From Cubamyces lactineus (Eukaryota; Basidiomycota; Agaricomycetes; Polyporales; Polyporaceae), in contig JACDTU010000001.1 of assembly GCA_022376465.1 (NCBI GenBank), forward strand, positions 744,001 through 808,000: 64,000 bases of DNA, in the 5' to 3' direction. The notes under the pieces are model-generated. The model had not been told where the DNA came from. It ran no database searches and saw only the letters and a list, made by a program, of their open reading frames with translations. The position numbers were made by a program, and so were the translations under genes. Position 1 is the stretch's first letter, and each line of letters opens with the position of its first letter. This document shows, in pieces, positions 10,376 through 20,946 of this stretch.

Positions 10376-11847
10376 ATGGACCCTCAAGACGGAGAATGGG
10401 AAGATGTCCCCGATACCAACCTTGCACGAGAGGACTCAAGAGCTGCGACCATAGGCCGGCGCGCGAGCTCTGCATCATTGGACGCCCCACACACACCTCG
10501 CACAGCGACTCGGCGTCGCAAACCGGGCAAAGTAGTATACGTCGCACAAACACCACCGGCTTCTCCGCGTCGACCAGCTCGGGCAGCACAGGTCCAGGCC
10601 CAACCCTCCAAACCGAAGCGCCAACCTAGGCCAGCAATTGACCGCGAGCAGGTGCAAGACGCACTCATCGAAGGTGGCGCGGAGACGTTGCGATACTGCC
10701 TTTCAATATTCACGCACGCCCTCCGGCTCTTACGTTGGCCGTTTGGCATCCTGCTCGCGCTGTGGCTACTCGGCACCATCTTTGCCCGCTTATCCAGCAC
10801 GTTCCGCCATGCCCTCGGCCCTATATGCTGGATCCCCGGCATCTCTAGCTCAGTGATATGTCGCGCTCCGCAGGCGTTTGACGAGAACGGCGGACAGCTG
10901 CCACAATGGGCGGACTACCCGAAGCTGGTCGAGATCCAGAGCAGCAGCTTTGAGCAGCTCCTCGACGGCTCTGTGGGCGGGTCCGGCCTCAGTCTTGAGA
11001 TCAAGAAGGCGGAGATGGCGTCGAAGGACCTCATCACGCTCGTCAAGTACAGTGAATTGAAGAGCAAGGACCACCTCGCTGAGGCGCTCGACGAGTTCGT
11101 GGAGGACGCAAAGAGGACTGGGAAGGGGCTGCAAAAGCTAACAACGAAGATCAATGGCGCGGTCGACAAGTACGTCTCGTTCCTCATACAAATGGCTCTA
11201 TCTCATGTGACCATCTGCCAAGCATCATGGCTATCAACGATTATGCTCTCCGCACAATCGAGGACGCACAGAACAAGCCCAAGTCGCTCATCCGCGCCGT
11301 CTGGCCCTTCGCCTCCCCGCCCTCCGGCTCGCGTGACGTCGTCGTCCAAGCCTTCCGAGACTCGATGGACGTCCACGCGACGGAGATGCGCCGGCTCGTG
11401 CTCGAGCTCGCCGTCTCCGAGGCGAACCTCGAGCGGCTCGACACGCACCTCGTCGCGCTGCACGAGCTCTGCACGCGCGAGAACCTCACGCTCAGCGCCG
11501 CGCGTGAGGACCTCCTCGCCCAGCTCTGGACGCTCCTCGGCGGGAACCGCAAGCGCCTGCGTGGTATGGACTTCAACTTGGGGCTGCTGAGGGAGCTCGG
11601 CGAGTATAGGAAGCGCGCGGCGGCGCATGTGGCGGCGGCGAAGCAGACGCTGCAGGCGATGAGCGAGGACATGGAGGACTTGAGGGAGAGGGTCGCTGCC
11701 CCGGATGTCGTGGGCGATCGCATCCCGGTAGAGGTGCACATGAAGAGCATCCAGAGCGGGCTGGAGAGGTTGAAGGAGGATAGGATCAGGGCTCGCGAGC
11801 GGGAGGACGATTTGGTGCGCAAGATATTGAACGTCGAAGGTGCTTGA
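10376..11847 (+). CDS. Hypothetical one-helix membrane protein with coiled-coil C-terminus, 472 aa
   Basis: Exons 10376..11169 and 11223..11847, one 53-nt intron, phases matching. The N-terminal ~110 residues are polar and basic, with an SPRRPARAA stretch. One hydrophobic helix follows at about residues 122-142, then ~330 residues rich in Glu, Leu, Arg and Lys with heptad-like spacing, predicted as long coiled coil. A Cys/Pro-containing loop directly follows the helix. There is no cleavable signal peptide, so a signal-anchor or organelle-membrane topology is likely. I do not recognise the family. Coiled-coil membrane proteins of this layout act as tethers or scaffolds, but that is only an inference here. 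Confidence 0.75.
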
Positions 11848-12070
11848 GGACATGCTTGGTAGTATTGTTCATATGTATATCTGGCGTTGTGTGCTCTGTC
11901 ATACGAGATACGGATGGTCGCACTGTGGATCAGTCCAGGAAACGTAGCTAGTAAGTAAACAATATCTTGACAGTGGGATATGTTCAAATATAAGAGATAT
12001 CTGCCACCTCTGCACGGCCTGCATAGCCTTCTCCTGAGGTGCACTAGAGAATGCAATAGCCATGGCGCAA

Positions 12071-14884
12071 TCACGCCTTACCACGCCCCTTCGAGACCGA
12101 GTCCTTGATCAAGTCCGCCGCCTTCTCTGCGATCGCGAACACCGGCGCGGCCTACACCACACATAACATTCAGCACAGACCACCCCGCACGCCGAGCGTC
12201 CATCACTGACCGTATGCCCACTGACGATCGTCGGGAACACCGACGCGTCCACAACGCGCAAGTTCGGGATCCCATGCACGCGCAAGAACGGATCGACCAC
12301 TCCACCCTCCGCAAGGGGCGCCATGCGCGCCGTGCACGCGGGGTGATAGAGCGTCTCGGCCTTACGGCGCACCAGCGCGGCGACGCCGTCGTCGTCGAGC
12401 GTGTGCAACGCGTGGTCGAGCTCCGCGTCGGCCGCCCCGGCGGGGTCGAGCATCGACGCGAGCGGTTCCGTGGAGACGATGCGCGCGAGCAGGCGTGCGG
12501 CGCGGACGAGCACTTGCACGTCGTGCTCGGTCGAAAGATACCTGTACGCGGTGCACACGATGACGGTCAGCGAGAGACCCGTGCGAATGAGGAGACGAGA
12601 GGAAGGTACGTACTGAGGATCGATAATGGGTGGGTCGTTCGGGTTGTTGGACTTCAGCCTGATAGTACCCGTACTAGTTGGCCTTCAGAAAATCATGTTA
12701 GGTCGACATACTAGTGGACGCGCGGTGTGATTTGAACGCACCTCAGCAGAACGCCGTGCAACGAAAAGTAGTCCCCGGGCGGGAGCACACCGCTGCCATG
12801 ATCTTTGTAGCCAACCGGCGCGAAGAACAATTCGATGTCGGGCGCGCCAGGACCCGACGTCGTGTCCTCCGGCGCCTTCTCAGGCGGATACTCGTCCGCA
12901 GGGAAGAGTTGTGGATCCGTCGAGCGTACGAACGCGATCGCCTCACACACCTGCGTGCCCCTATCAGCTACTACACATCGTTATGCGTATTAACTGCTGA
13001 GGCGACTTACGTTCGACGTGAGAGGCCCAGTGGCAGTGAGCCGATACTTCCAGAGCGCAGAGATGAGCTTGAACTGCTGCACGAGCGTGCGGCCCTTGAC
13101 AAACCCGATGCTCGACGCCGTCTTGTCGCGGTAGTTCAGGTCGACGACGACGTGGTCCATCAGGTGCGAGCCCACGCCCGGGAGGTCCGCTACGACGGGG
13201 ATCTTGTGCGTTTTGAGGTGCTCTGCAGGGCCGATTCCTGAGAGCATGAGGATCTGCGGGGTATGTACTGCTCCAGCGCTGACAAGCACGTTAGACGCGT
13301 TCATTCATAATCTCACAGAGGTGGTTTGAGATACGTACGCGAGGACGACCTCCCTTCGCGCCTTGACGCGATACGTCTCGCCATCGGGCTGGGTGAACTC
13401 TGCGCCTACCGCGCGCGGGGTCGGCCCTGAAGAGTCGAATAGGATCCGCGTGACGTGTGCTCGAGTGATGACCTTCAAGTTCGGACGCGCGAGCACCCCC
13501 GGCGTAAGGTACGCGAACTCGCTAGTTACTCTTCTACCCTTGGGGTTAATGTAGGTCACTAGCGTCCATGTTAGACGTGTCGCCCTGCAAGGTAGCAATG
13601 CTAGTCATTGACTTACTTGCCTGTTGAGATGAGATCGGATTAGTTTCGACATTGCTGAGGGGGAATGTAGATAACTGACTTTTGTTACGCCCAGTGACCC
13701 CTTAGGAGTGTTGACGTCCGGCGTAGCAGGGATGCCTGCTTTAGTACAGGCCTCAATGAACTTGGGCGTTCCTGCGGATGCATAACCGAAGTATCCAACT
13801 GAATTCGTGTCAGAAGACTATGCAACTCGCTGCAAGTTGCAGATAGCAAATCGCGTACTCTCTACAGGGCCAGACTTGCCGCGAAGGGAAGCATCCACGT
13901 CGGGGTACTTAGGGCTAGGGTGGAACTTCTCGAACTTGAGCATGTACCTGCAAAGTCATCATGCAGTCGCCTGCTCTCAGCAATCACGGATTATGAACGC
14001 ACGGCAAGAATTCCTTGTAGGACCATTGTAAGGCGCCTTCTTGGCCCTTTTGGGCGAGGGCCCATTCGTCGTAATCTTCCGGGGCTCCTGCATGGAAACT
14101 GTCATGGCAAGGTTAGCAACAAAGCGGAAATTCCAACGCTGGACGTGTTGTTGATCTTACACCATAGCATTGATGCAGCTGCCTGAGTATCATCCTGGAG
14201 GTGAGTCATTTTTCTGCAGAATGATCATTCAAAGGAAACCCACATCCTCCAAGGAGTTTGCCTGCCATGAAATACTGCACATTAGGAGCTGCTTGAGCAC
14301 GGCTGTGACGGCCAGCTTACCTCTCGGCCAATATTTAGTCGCCGAGCCCGCATTAGCTTGTGGGGTTGTCTGGAGGTCCCATTCGTGTTTGGAATGGAAC
14401 AACTGGGAATAAGAAACTGGAATAGTAGCAAACGGATTCTTGATAGAACTACGCGTCGCAAAGGTGAGTCGGCATGTTTTTGTCAAACCTTCCTAGAATG
14501 AGGCATACCTTGTACCCGCTTCCAGCAGCAAGACGCGTATTGCAGGATCCTCGGACAGACGTGACGCGAGTACGCAACCTGCAGTGCCTGTATGGACCCG
14601 AACGCCACATTTCGCATGTTTGTACGTGTACTACATCTAGTGCAGCACAAGACCAAACACGCACCTCCGCCGACGATGACCACGTCATATTCGTTGAAGT
14701 CGTATTCGTCCTCCGGACTCGAGACGCGTTTCGCCGCCTTGGCGGGATCGCGGACGAAGGCCGAGTAGGAGCCGTTCTTGCCGTACAGATACCTTAGCAC
14801 AACCACGAGTGCGCCGAGCGCGGCGGAAGCGGCAGCGATGGACTGCGCAGCCTGGGGGCTCACGGCGCTCCTCACTGCAGGCAT
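12071..14884 (-). CDS. GMC (glucose-methanol-choline) oxidoreductase, 650 aa
   Basis: Fifteen exons on the minus strand: 14665..14884, 14509..14587, 14321..14448, 14244..14261, 14161..14182, 14003..14098, 13859..13947, 13680..13798, 13617..13620, 13339..13558, 13011..13278, 12742..12950, 12614..12682, 12211..12541, 12071..12151. The total is 651 codons with all phases consistent. It contains the FAD ADP-binding motif [16 protein letters not shown] at about residue 68, GMC signature 1 (YWPRGKLLGGCSCINAM), signature 2 ([22 protein letters not shown]) and the C-terminal catalytic pair region, with His in YHPACT and in VSGHT. Reaction: FAD-dependent oxidation of an alcohol or sugar. Instead of a cleavable signal peptide the N-terminus has a hydrophobic anchor (about 15-33) before RYLYGK. 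Three very small exons (18, 22 and 4 nt) are required. Substrate unknown; aryl-alcohol oxidase or choline-dehydrogenase-like enzymes are the nearest well-known relatives. Confidence 0.92.
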
Positions 14885-15890
14885 TGTGAGCGACTGAGAC
14901 AACGGACGTTAGTACGGGTGTCAGGCAGCTGGCAGTTAGCCGCTGTGGTGGACGAGATTATATAGTGAGGAAGGCTCGAACTCCTGACGGCAGTGGGATT
15001 TGGTGTGGGTCGGGACCCGCAGCCAAGGAACCTAGACGCATCACCAGGTCAAGTGCCAGTTCCCCACGGGGTCATCCGGTCTTTGTCGCAGGCCACTTGG
15101 GCTCGTTGATTGCCTGAATCACGGAGTCCAGTCTGACAACATTCCTCCGCTCGTCATACGTGCTTGCTCTGTTTGCTAGACGAGGACGTGGCGATGTACA
15201 CAGGTTTTTGCTTGTGGTGCTTATATTCGATTGGGATACAGGAGTTGTCATGGTTGAAACATTGGCGGGATGTGGCGTCGCAGTTCGTGGAACTGCATCC
15301 GGTCGCCACGGATCGGGGCGTTCGAACAGAGTACATACGTAACTTGGAGAGAACGTCCATCTGTAGATTGCAAACATATCCAGACACCGGTAACCGGCAT
15401 CTCAGAACCAACCCGAACACCCACAGCACGCCCGTCGTCAAACATCTGATTCTTGCAACCGAGCGATGTGCCTAGAAGCTTGCAATATGGTCCGAAGATA
15501 GTTGAACGGAGGGGTCTCTGTCGGCGCAGGTGTCAAACTAGTAGCAGTAGAACATGCATTTCGGAGTACGGCGGCAGAACGCAGGAGACACAGTGATTGT
15601 TCCTTCGTGGTACAGGCAGATTAACGAGACGGGCGTCCAGCAAGAATACAGATGGCCAAGTATTTGATACGTCTGCGGTTTAGCATAAAGTTGGGATACC
15701 CAGGACAGAACTCAGCAGCGGGTTGCAAGGAGGACAAGCCGAGCGCTTCAGCCTGCGAGCTGCCTCGGAGATTGCCGGACGTCACTGGGCAAATCTACAG
15801 GCGATTAGCAGCCGCATAATTCGACCGGGTACACATCTTACTCTCGCAAACCCACCTACCCGATTCCTCCTCCTCTTTGCTCGCCCGAGA
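14885..15890. other. Divergent intergenic region, 1.0 kb
   Basis: Between the GMC ATG (minus) and the eIF3j ATG (plus). A minus-strand frame around 15072..15441 has some coding look at its C-terminal end but no splice-consistent start, so it is left unassigned. Confidence 0.45.
14957..14964 (-). promoter_or_regulatory. TATA-like box of the GMC gene
   Basis: Minus-strand TATATAAT about 73 nt upstream of the ATG at 14884, a normal fungal distance from TATA to start codon. Confidence 0.45.
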
Positions 15891-16926
15891 ATGTCTGACT
15901 GGGGTACGGTGCACAAGGCTTACAGCGTAGATATGTCCGCTCACCATCGCAAGGAGTGCAGAAGCGTCCGACGACGACGTGCCAAAGGCCGCCTCCTCCG
16001 CACCCATCCCCAAGAAGCCCATAAAGAGCAAATGGGAGGGTGAAGACGAGGAAGACGATGGGCCCGTAGTATGTGCTGCTATCATCTTTGATCCTGTGAA
16101 TAGTCCGATCTCACCACTTGTTCCACCCATCGCGAACATCAGAGCGACTGGGAGGCCGAGTCCTCCGAGGAAGAGGAGAAGCCCAAGCCTGCGCCCGCGC
16201 CCGTCGCACCTCCGAAGAAGAAGGGCACGCTCAAGCAGAAGCTTGCTGAGAAGGAAGCTGCCAAGGCAGCAAAAGCAACGGAAGACGATGATGACTACGA
16301 CGAGGACGCGGTGCTCGACCCCCGCGAGAAGGCACGGAGAGACAAGGAGCGCGAGCTCGCAGCGGACCTGAATAACGCCGCAGATCTCTTTGGCTCCGTT
16401 GCCCTGGGAGGTACGTCTCCTCCATAGCCCCACCTCCCGACAAACACGCTGAAGAAACGCATTGCCGAATACAGGCACGTCCTCGAAGGAGCTCGACTGG
16501 CTGATCTCGGCGCAGCCGCGCACAAAGGACGACTTTATCGAGTTCTCGAACCAGATCATCGAGACGATCGTCAAGCGGCACATGGAGAAGCCGCTGTACG
16601 CCGCGTTCCTCGAGCACCACGTCCGCGCGCTCGCGATGCCCCTCCGCGACGTCGAGGTGCGCAAGGTCGCGAGCGGCCTCACCGCGCTCTCGAACGAGAA
16701 GCAGAAGGAGCAGCGCGAGAAGGCGTCGGGCAAGAAGAAGCCCAAGACTGCGGCCAAGCCCTCGCTCGGTGCCGCGAAACCGTCCAGCAAGTGCGTTTTT
16801 TTGCCATGCGACAATGTTTCATCCATGTGGCATGGGAAGAGTGCTGACCATGATTGATGTTGCAGGCTCGACACGAGTGTGTACGAGGAGGCTTTGGACG
16901 ACTTTGGCCCAGACGATTTCATGTAG
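15891..16926 (+). CDS. HCR1: Translation initiation factor eIF3 subunit J
   Basis: Exons 15891..15903, 15962..16068, 16143..16410, 16475..16790 and 16866..16926; 254 aa, all phases matching. It starts MSDWE, runs through an acidic segment (ASDDDVPK, then EGEDEEDDG), an acidic/Lys-rich middle and the KKKGTLKQKLAEKE motif typical of eIF3j. A predicted helical core follows (KELDWLISAQPRTKDDFIEFSNQI), and it ends EEALDDFGPDDFM, the conserved C-terminal tail of the family. eIF3j binds the 40S decoding site and the eIF3 core and also acts in 20S pre-rRNA processing and recycling in yeast (Hcr1). The length matches other fungal members. The first exon encodes only four codons plus one base. Confidence 0.95.
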
Positions 16927-17160
16927 TGTATGTACCACCGCATCTTCCCTGTGTCATACCCACAATCGGCTGTAGCGTAGTGCACTGTGTTGTAGTTGCT
17001 TGCTTGTCCAACGCTCACAAATCAAGGTGTATTCTGACCTTCCCACACTCCGAGACTCGCAGCCGTTTTGCATATAGACTGTCAAAGCACAGTGAAATAT
17101 CCCAACACGCACAGTACAACCTGAAGGGTAGGTCTACAACTGCTGTACACGAGAACTCGC

Positions 17161-19276
17161 TCACTCCTCGCCCTCGGCACCATCCTCATCTCCGCTGCTA
17201 TCTTCGTCGTCAGTCGCGACGCTGATGACGCCACCGCTCTGCTTCTCCTTGAGCACCCTGCCCGCTTCTGTGACCTTGGGCCCAAGCACTTTCCTGGCGT
17301 TGGCGTTGGCGCCGATGTCCCAGATCTGCAGCTTGGCCTTCGAACCCGCTGCAGCGAGTGTGAGCGGGTCGTCGGGCGACCACACCGTAGAGAAGACCTT
17401 GCCCTACAAACACAAATGTTGTCAATCTTCCCCGCTCTCTCGAATTCGATTGATGCAAAATGATGACGTACTACACCGAGGTCGCGCGAAGTGACAAGGC
17501 TGACCTGGCGCTTGCCAAGGTCCTGGTCCTCCGTCACGTTCCACACCTTGACGGTCTTGTCGGTGCCACCAGTAGCGATGATGCCGCGAACGTGGGGGTT
17601 GATGTCGAGTGCGGACACGGCACCGTCGTGCGCCGCGAGTGTGAACCGTGCTGGCGATGGCGAGCTGAGGTCGGAGGGAAGAGCGCGAGCGTCGAAGTTC
17701 AGTACGAGACCATTCTCGAGCGAAACCTACGTAACAGCAACTGTTAGATCCCTGAGTGTTGTGAGAACTTAGATTATGTTACTCACATAGAACGCATGGG
17801 TCTCCCAAGGGTCCCAACGCAACGCCTCGACATCCGCACCAACAACAGCACCGACACCAGCATCCGGGGCTCGAGAGTCGAACGTCCGCACTGTACGGTC
17901 GTAACTACCCGTGAGCAGCACAGTCGGGTCCGCCTGGTTCCATTGCACGGCCTGCACCTTGTCCTTGTGCACGTCGAAGCTCCGCAGCGCGCCCTGTCCC
18001 TCTCCACCCTCGCCGTTGATCGTCGGATCGCGAGAGAGGTCCCAAAGCTTCACAGTCCGGTCCGCGCTCGCGCTCGCGAGCAAGTTCCGGTGCGTGCGAT
18101 TCCACGAGAGGCCGAGGACGGCGTCGACGTGGTGCGCAGTGGAAGCGGGCCGCGCCTTCGTCTTCTTGCGCTTCTTCTTGCCCGTCCCGAGCGGCGTCGG
18201 GACGTGTGCAGCGGTCTTGTCCGGGCGGCCGAGGACCATGTCCGGGTACATCGCCTCGACGACGTCGAGCGACCAGATCTCGATCTCGGGGTCGAGCGTG
18301 CCGACCGCGATGAAGTTGCCGAATTGCGCGGGGGCGCCGCCGTCTGGCGGGGGGCGCGCGGCGGGAGAGGAGACGGGTGGGAAGTCGAGCCATTCGAGAC
18401 ACAGCGGGAAGGAGGGGAGCATGAGGTCGTGGTGGACGTAGAGGTTTTCTTCCGACTCGTCGTAGACGTACACTTCGAGCTGGGAGACCTCGTCCTCGGT
18501 CTTGGCGACGACTAGCAGGTTGTCGGTGGGGAGGATTTCGAGCTCTTCGCGCTCTTGCGCCTCGTCGTCCTCTTTTAGGGTGATGTAGGGGTCTTCGTCG
18601 TTATTCCGGTAGTATGTGAGGCCCTTGATGTTACTGAAGGGGCCCATTCCTGCACATTATAGATTCGGATTCAAAGATTAGCCAAATTCCCTGTACTCAT
18701 GGAGTGTTGAATAGTGCAGTGGCAGTCCCTCCAGATGCGACGTACTCCCAACAGCCCAAATATTTTTCCGTAGGAAATGGACGTACCAGGCATGGCATCA
18801 TCGTTATCATAATCATCCAGGTTGTATTGCTCGAGGTCGTCGCCTTTCGGTGCTTTTGGTTCTGAGGGCTTCTCCGGCTCGTCTTGGTCCATAGGGACAT
18901 CCTCGTCCATAGCATCGTTGTCTTCGTCTTCACTTCAGGCTCGTTCACTCAATATCCCCACATCCAGACGAGAAAGGCTAGGCACTCACTCGACCCAGGC
19001 GCTCTCATCGTCGTCCGCATCGTCCGCCTCCTCGCCCTCCGCACCTTTTCCCATAGCCTGTGCAGCTTTGTGTGCCTGCTCGAGCTCTTTCCGCGCATCT
19101 TCAAGCTCGATGCGAGCGAGCGCGCTCACTCGCTCCAGTTCTTGATCATCGAGGACATATTTCGTCGGGTGCTGGGCCGCAACCCCTCTGCGCACCCTGA
19201 GACATGGTCAGCTACACATTCTTTCGTTCAGCTCAGGACAAACGTACCATGCGAGTGAAGAGATGAGGCTACTCAT
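17161..19276 (-). CDS. PWP1: PWP1, WD40-repeat ribosome-biogenesis protein
   Basis: Exons 19248..19276, 18990..19196, 18787..18932, 17787..18649, 17472..17726 and 17161..17403; 580 aa, all phases closing. It begins MSSLISSLAWVRRGVAA and continues with an acidic region, as PWP1 proteins do, then has MGPFSNIKGLTYY before the beta-propeller. WD repeats end in AVGTLDPEIEIW, SASADRTVKLWDL, TGSYDRTVRTFD and TGGTDKTVKVWN, with a final AAGSKAKLQIWD; the tail is acidic (EDSSGDEDG). Yeast Pwp1 is nucleolar and acts in 60S assembly (5.8S/25S rRNA processing). The 137-nt intron 18650..18786 is twice the usual length here. It is divergently arranged with COQ9 from a 198-bp gap. Confidence 0.95.
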
Positions 19277-19474
19277 CGAGTTGGAGAGTGGGGAGAATGT
19301 GCAGCCCGGTGTGAAGCTGAGGAGCAAAATTCAGATCTCAGATCTATAGCTTTCACGTGATCGCTCGCATAGTGACGCGCAAAGAGACGCCCGTAGCACA
19401 TTGAGAGCCGGACGCGCTGGACGTCGAGCTCGCAGACCACAACCACGACCAGCACATTGCTGACAGCGGACACG

Positions 19475-20337
19475 ATGTTGAGGTGAGCCCACATTGCCTA
19501 TATACTACCAGGTACAGAAGCGGCCTAATGCCGTAGACATCAGCTCCTCCAGCTCGCAGTCCCTCTCGTGAAGACGCACGGCTTCACTCGCGAAGCACTT
19601 GCACGTGCTGCCCTTTCCCTTCCTACCCCTCATGAACAGCCTCTCTCAGAACCGGCTGTGACTGCATTGTTTGGAGAGGGAGACGATGCGCGGAGGACCC
19701 TCATCCATGGGTGGCTGGACCATGCGCGTGAGCAGATGAGGGCAGCACCGTCGTCCTCTTCGTCTGTCTCCCTGCGCGACGTGCTCGCACATCGACTGAG
19801 GTTCAACGAACCGGTGCTCCATTACCTCCCGGAGGTGTGTCATGATTCTATGCAGAGTATAATGGGTCTCATCTGCTGTAGGCTTTCGCTCTCCTCGCCT
19901 CACCATCCTCCGGTCTGCCCCCTCTTGACCCAGTACCTGGTCTCAAGCACGTCTCTGCAGTAGCGGACGACGCGTGTTATATTGTGGGAGACGCGTCAGT
20001 AGGGGTGAGTGTCTCTATGCTCGAAAAGTCATCGCATATAAATTGCTTACTCCATGTCGAATCACAGCCGGCTTGGTTCCGCAAACGCGCTACCGTCGCC
20101 GCGGCGTATGGTGCTGCTGGTGCGTACCATATCAGACGTTGTGTCATTGCGAGTAATTGAGCCCTCTGCGCAGAGCTTCATCAGCTCACTTCGCCAAGTA
20201 CTGCGTATGAATTCCTCGATCACGCCCTCAACGCCACGTCCAAAGTCGATGCGTCTTTGGACGAAGTTGGCCAATTTGGACAGTACGTATGGCGCAGCTG
20301 GGCTGGTATCATCAGGAGTAGCGGTATTCTCCCTTGA
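19475..20337 (+). CDS. COQ9: Ubiquinone biosynthesis protein COQ9
   Basis: Exons 19475..19482, 19537..19834, 19882..20004, 20068..20119 and 20174..20337; 214 aa. The first exon is 8 nt (ATG TTG AG) and joins in frame to an acceptor at ..CCGTAG. The product has the TetR-like N-terminal half (VKTHGFTREALARAAL, then SEPAVTALFG) and the COQ9 C-terminal lipid-binding half (HYLPEAFALLASPSSG, WFRKRATVAAAYGAAE, FGQYVWRSWAGII). COQ9 presents the polyprenyl intermediate to COQ7 for hydroxylation in the mitochondrial matrix. The model lacks the N-terminal targeting sequence seen in yeast and human COQ9, so an upstream exon may be missed or import may use an internal signal. Confidence 0.88.
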
Positions 20338-20946
20338 TATCTGCAATTGAGATTTGGTTTTGGTTTGGATACTGTGTAGACTCATGGCTGCCTATTCTCT
20401 CAATTAAGGTGAGTATAACAAGCACTGAATATTTTGACGATATGGTGAGTGAGGGGTTTGGCGAGAAACGTCAATACTTAATCATATATGACGTCCACAG
20501 AACCTATGGAACACTATGCGCAGTGCATTACTCCGAATTTCATCTGGTGACTGCGGTTTCTACGATTGCCCTTGCCCTCCCCTTTAAGCCGAGGAATCAC
20601 CGTGAGTAATGGATACCGGATATGCACGCAGGGCGGGTCCACCAGCCATCACGAGAACGAGTATCCGGCAACCGGAGTGTGCCGCAGACTTCCAGAAGTG
20701 CAACCACAGCCAGCTGTCCAGGGATGTGGAGAGCTCAGTGCAGCTTCTTTGAGCTCGCCGCATGCGTAGCGACTTCATATGCCGTGTCCAGCGCACCTCC
20801 GGGCTAGCATATGCATCCATCGTTTTGACGACGATGTTCCGAAATCCTTCGACCTTCATCCGACTTGCTCATGGTTCCCGATATAAAAGGTCACTCGCAG
20901 ATTGGTAGGTTTATTAGGAGCACACCCACTCCGGTCCCAATCCAAA
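20338..20946. other. Intergenic, 0.6 kb, with xylanase promoter
   Basis: Contains the promoter of the xylanase at 20947. Apart from the TATA box at 20882 I see no supported coding sequence. Confidence 0.5.
20882..20888 (+). promoter_or_regulatory. TATA box of GH10 xylanase gene A
   Basis: TATAAAA 65 nt upstream of ATG 20947, as expected for a strongly inducible secreted-enzyme gene. Confidence 0.6.

Noticed and set aside
15072..15441. Minus-strand frame ending ..IQAINEPKWPATKTG
   Set aside because: Looks faintly protein-like at its end, but the only linking intron would be 27 nt and no start could be found.
15795..17018. 407-codon minus-strand frame
   Set aside because: Antisense to eIF3j, running through its introns; eIF3j is clearly the real gene.
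17796..18515. 239-codon plus-strand frame
   Set aside because: Antisense to the WD40 exon of PWP1.
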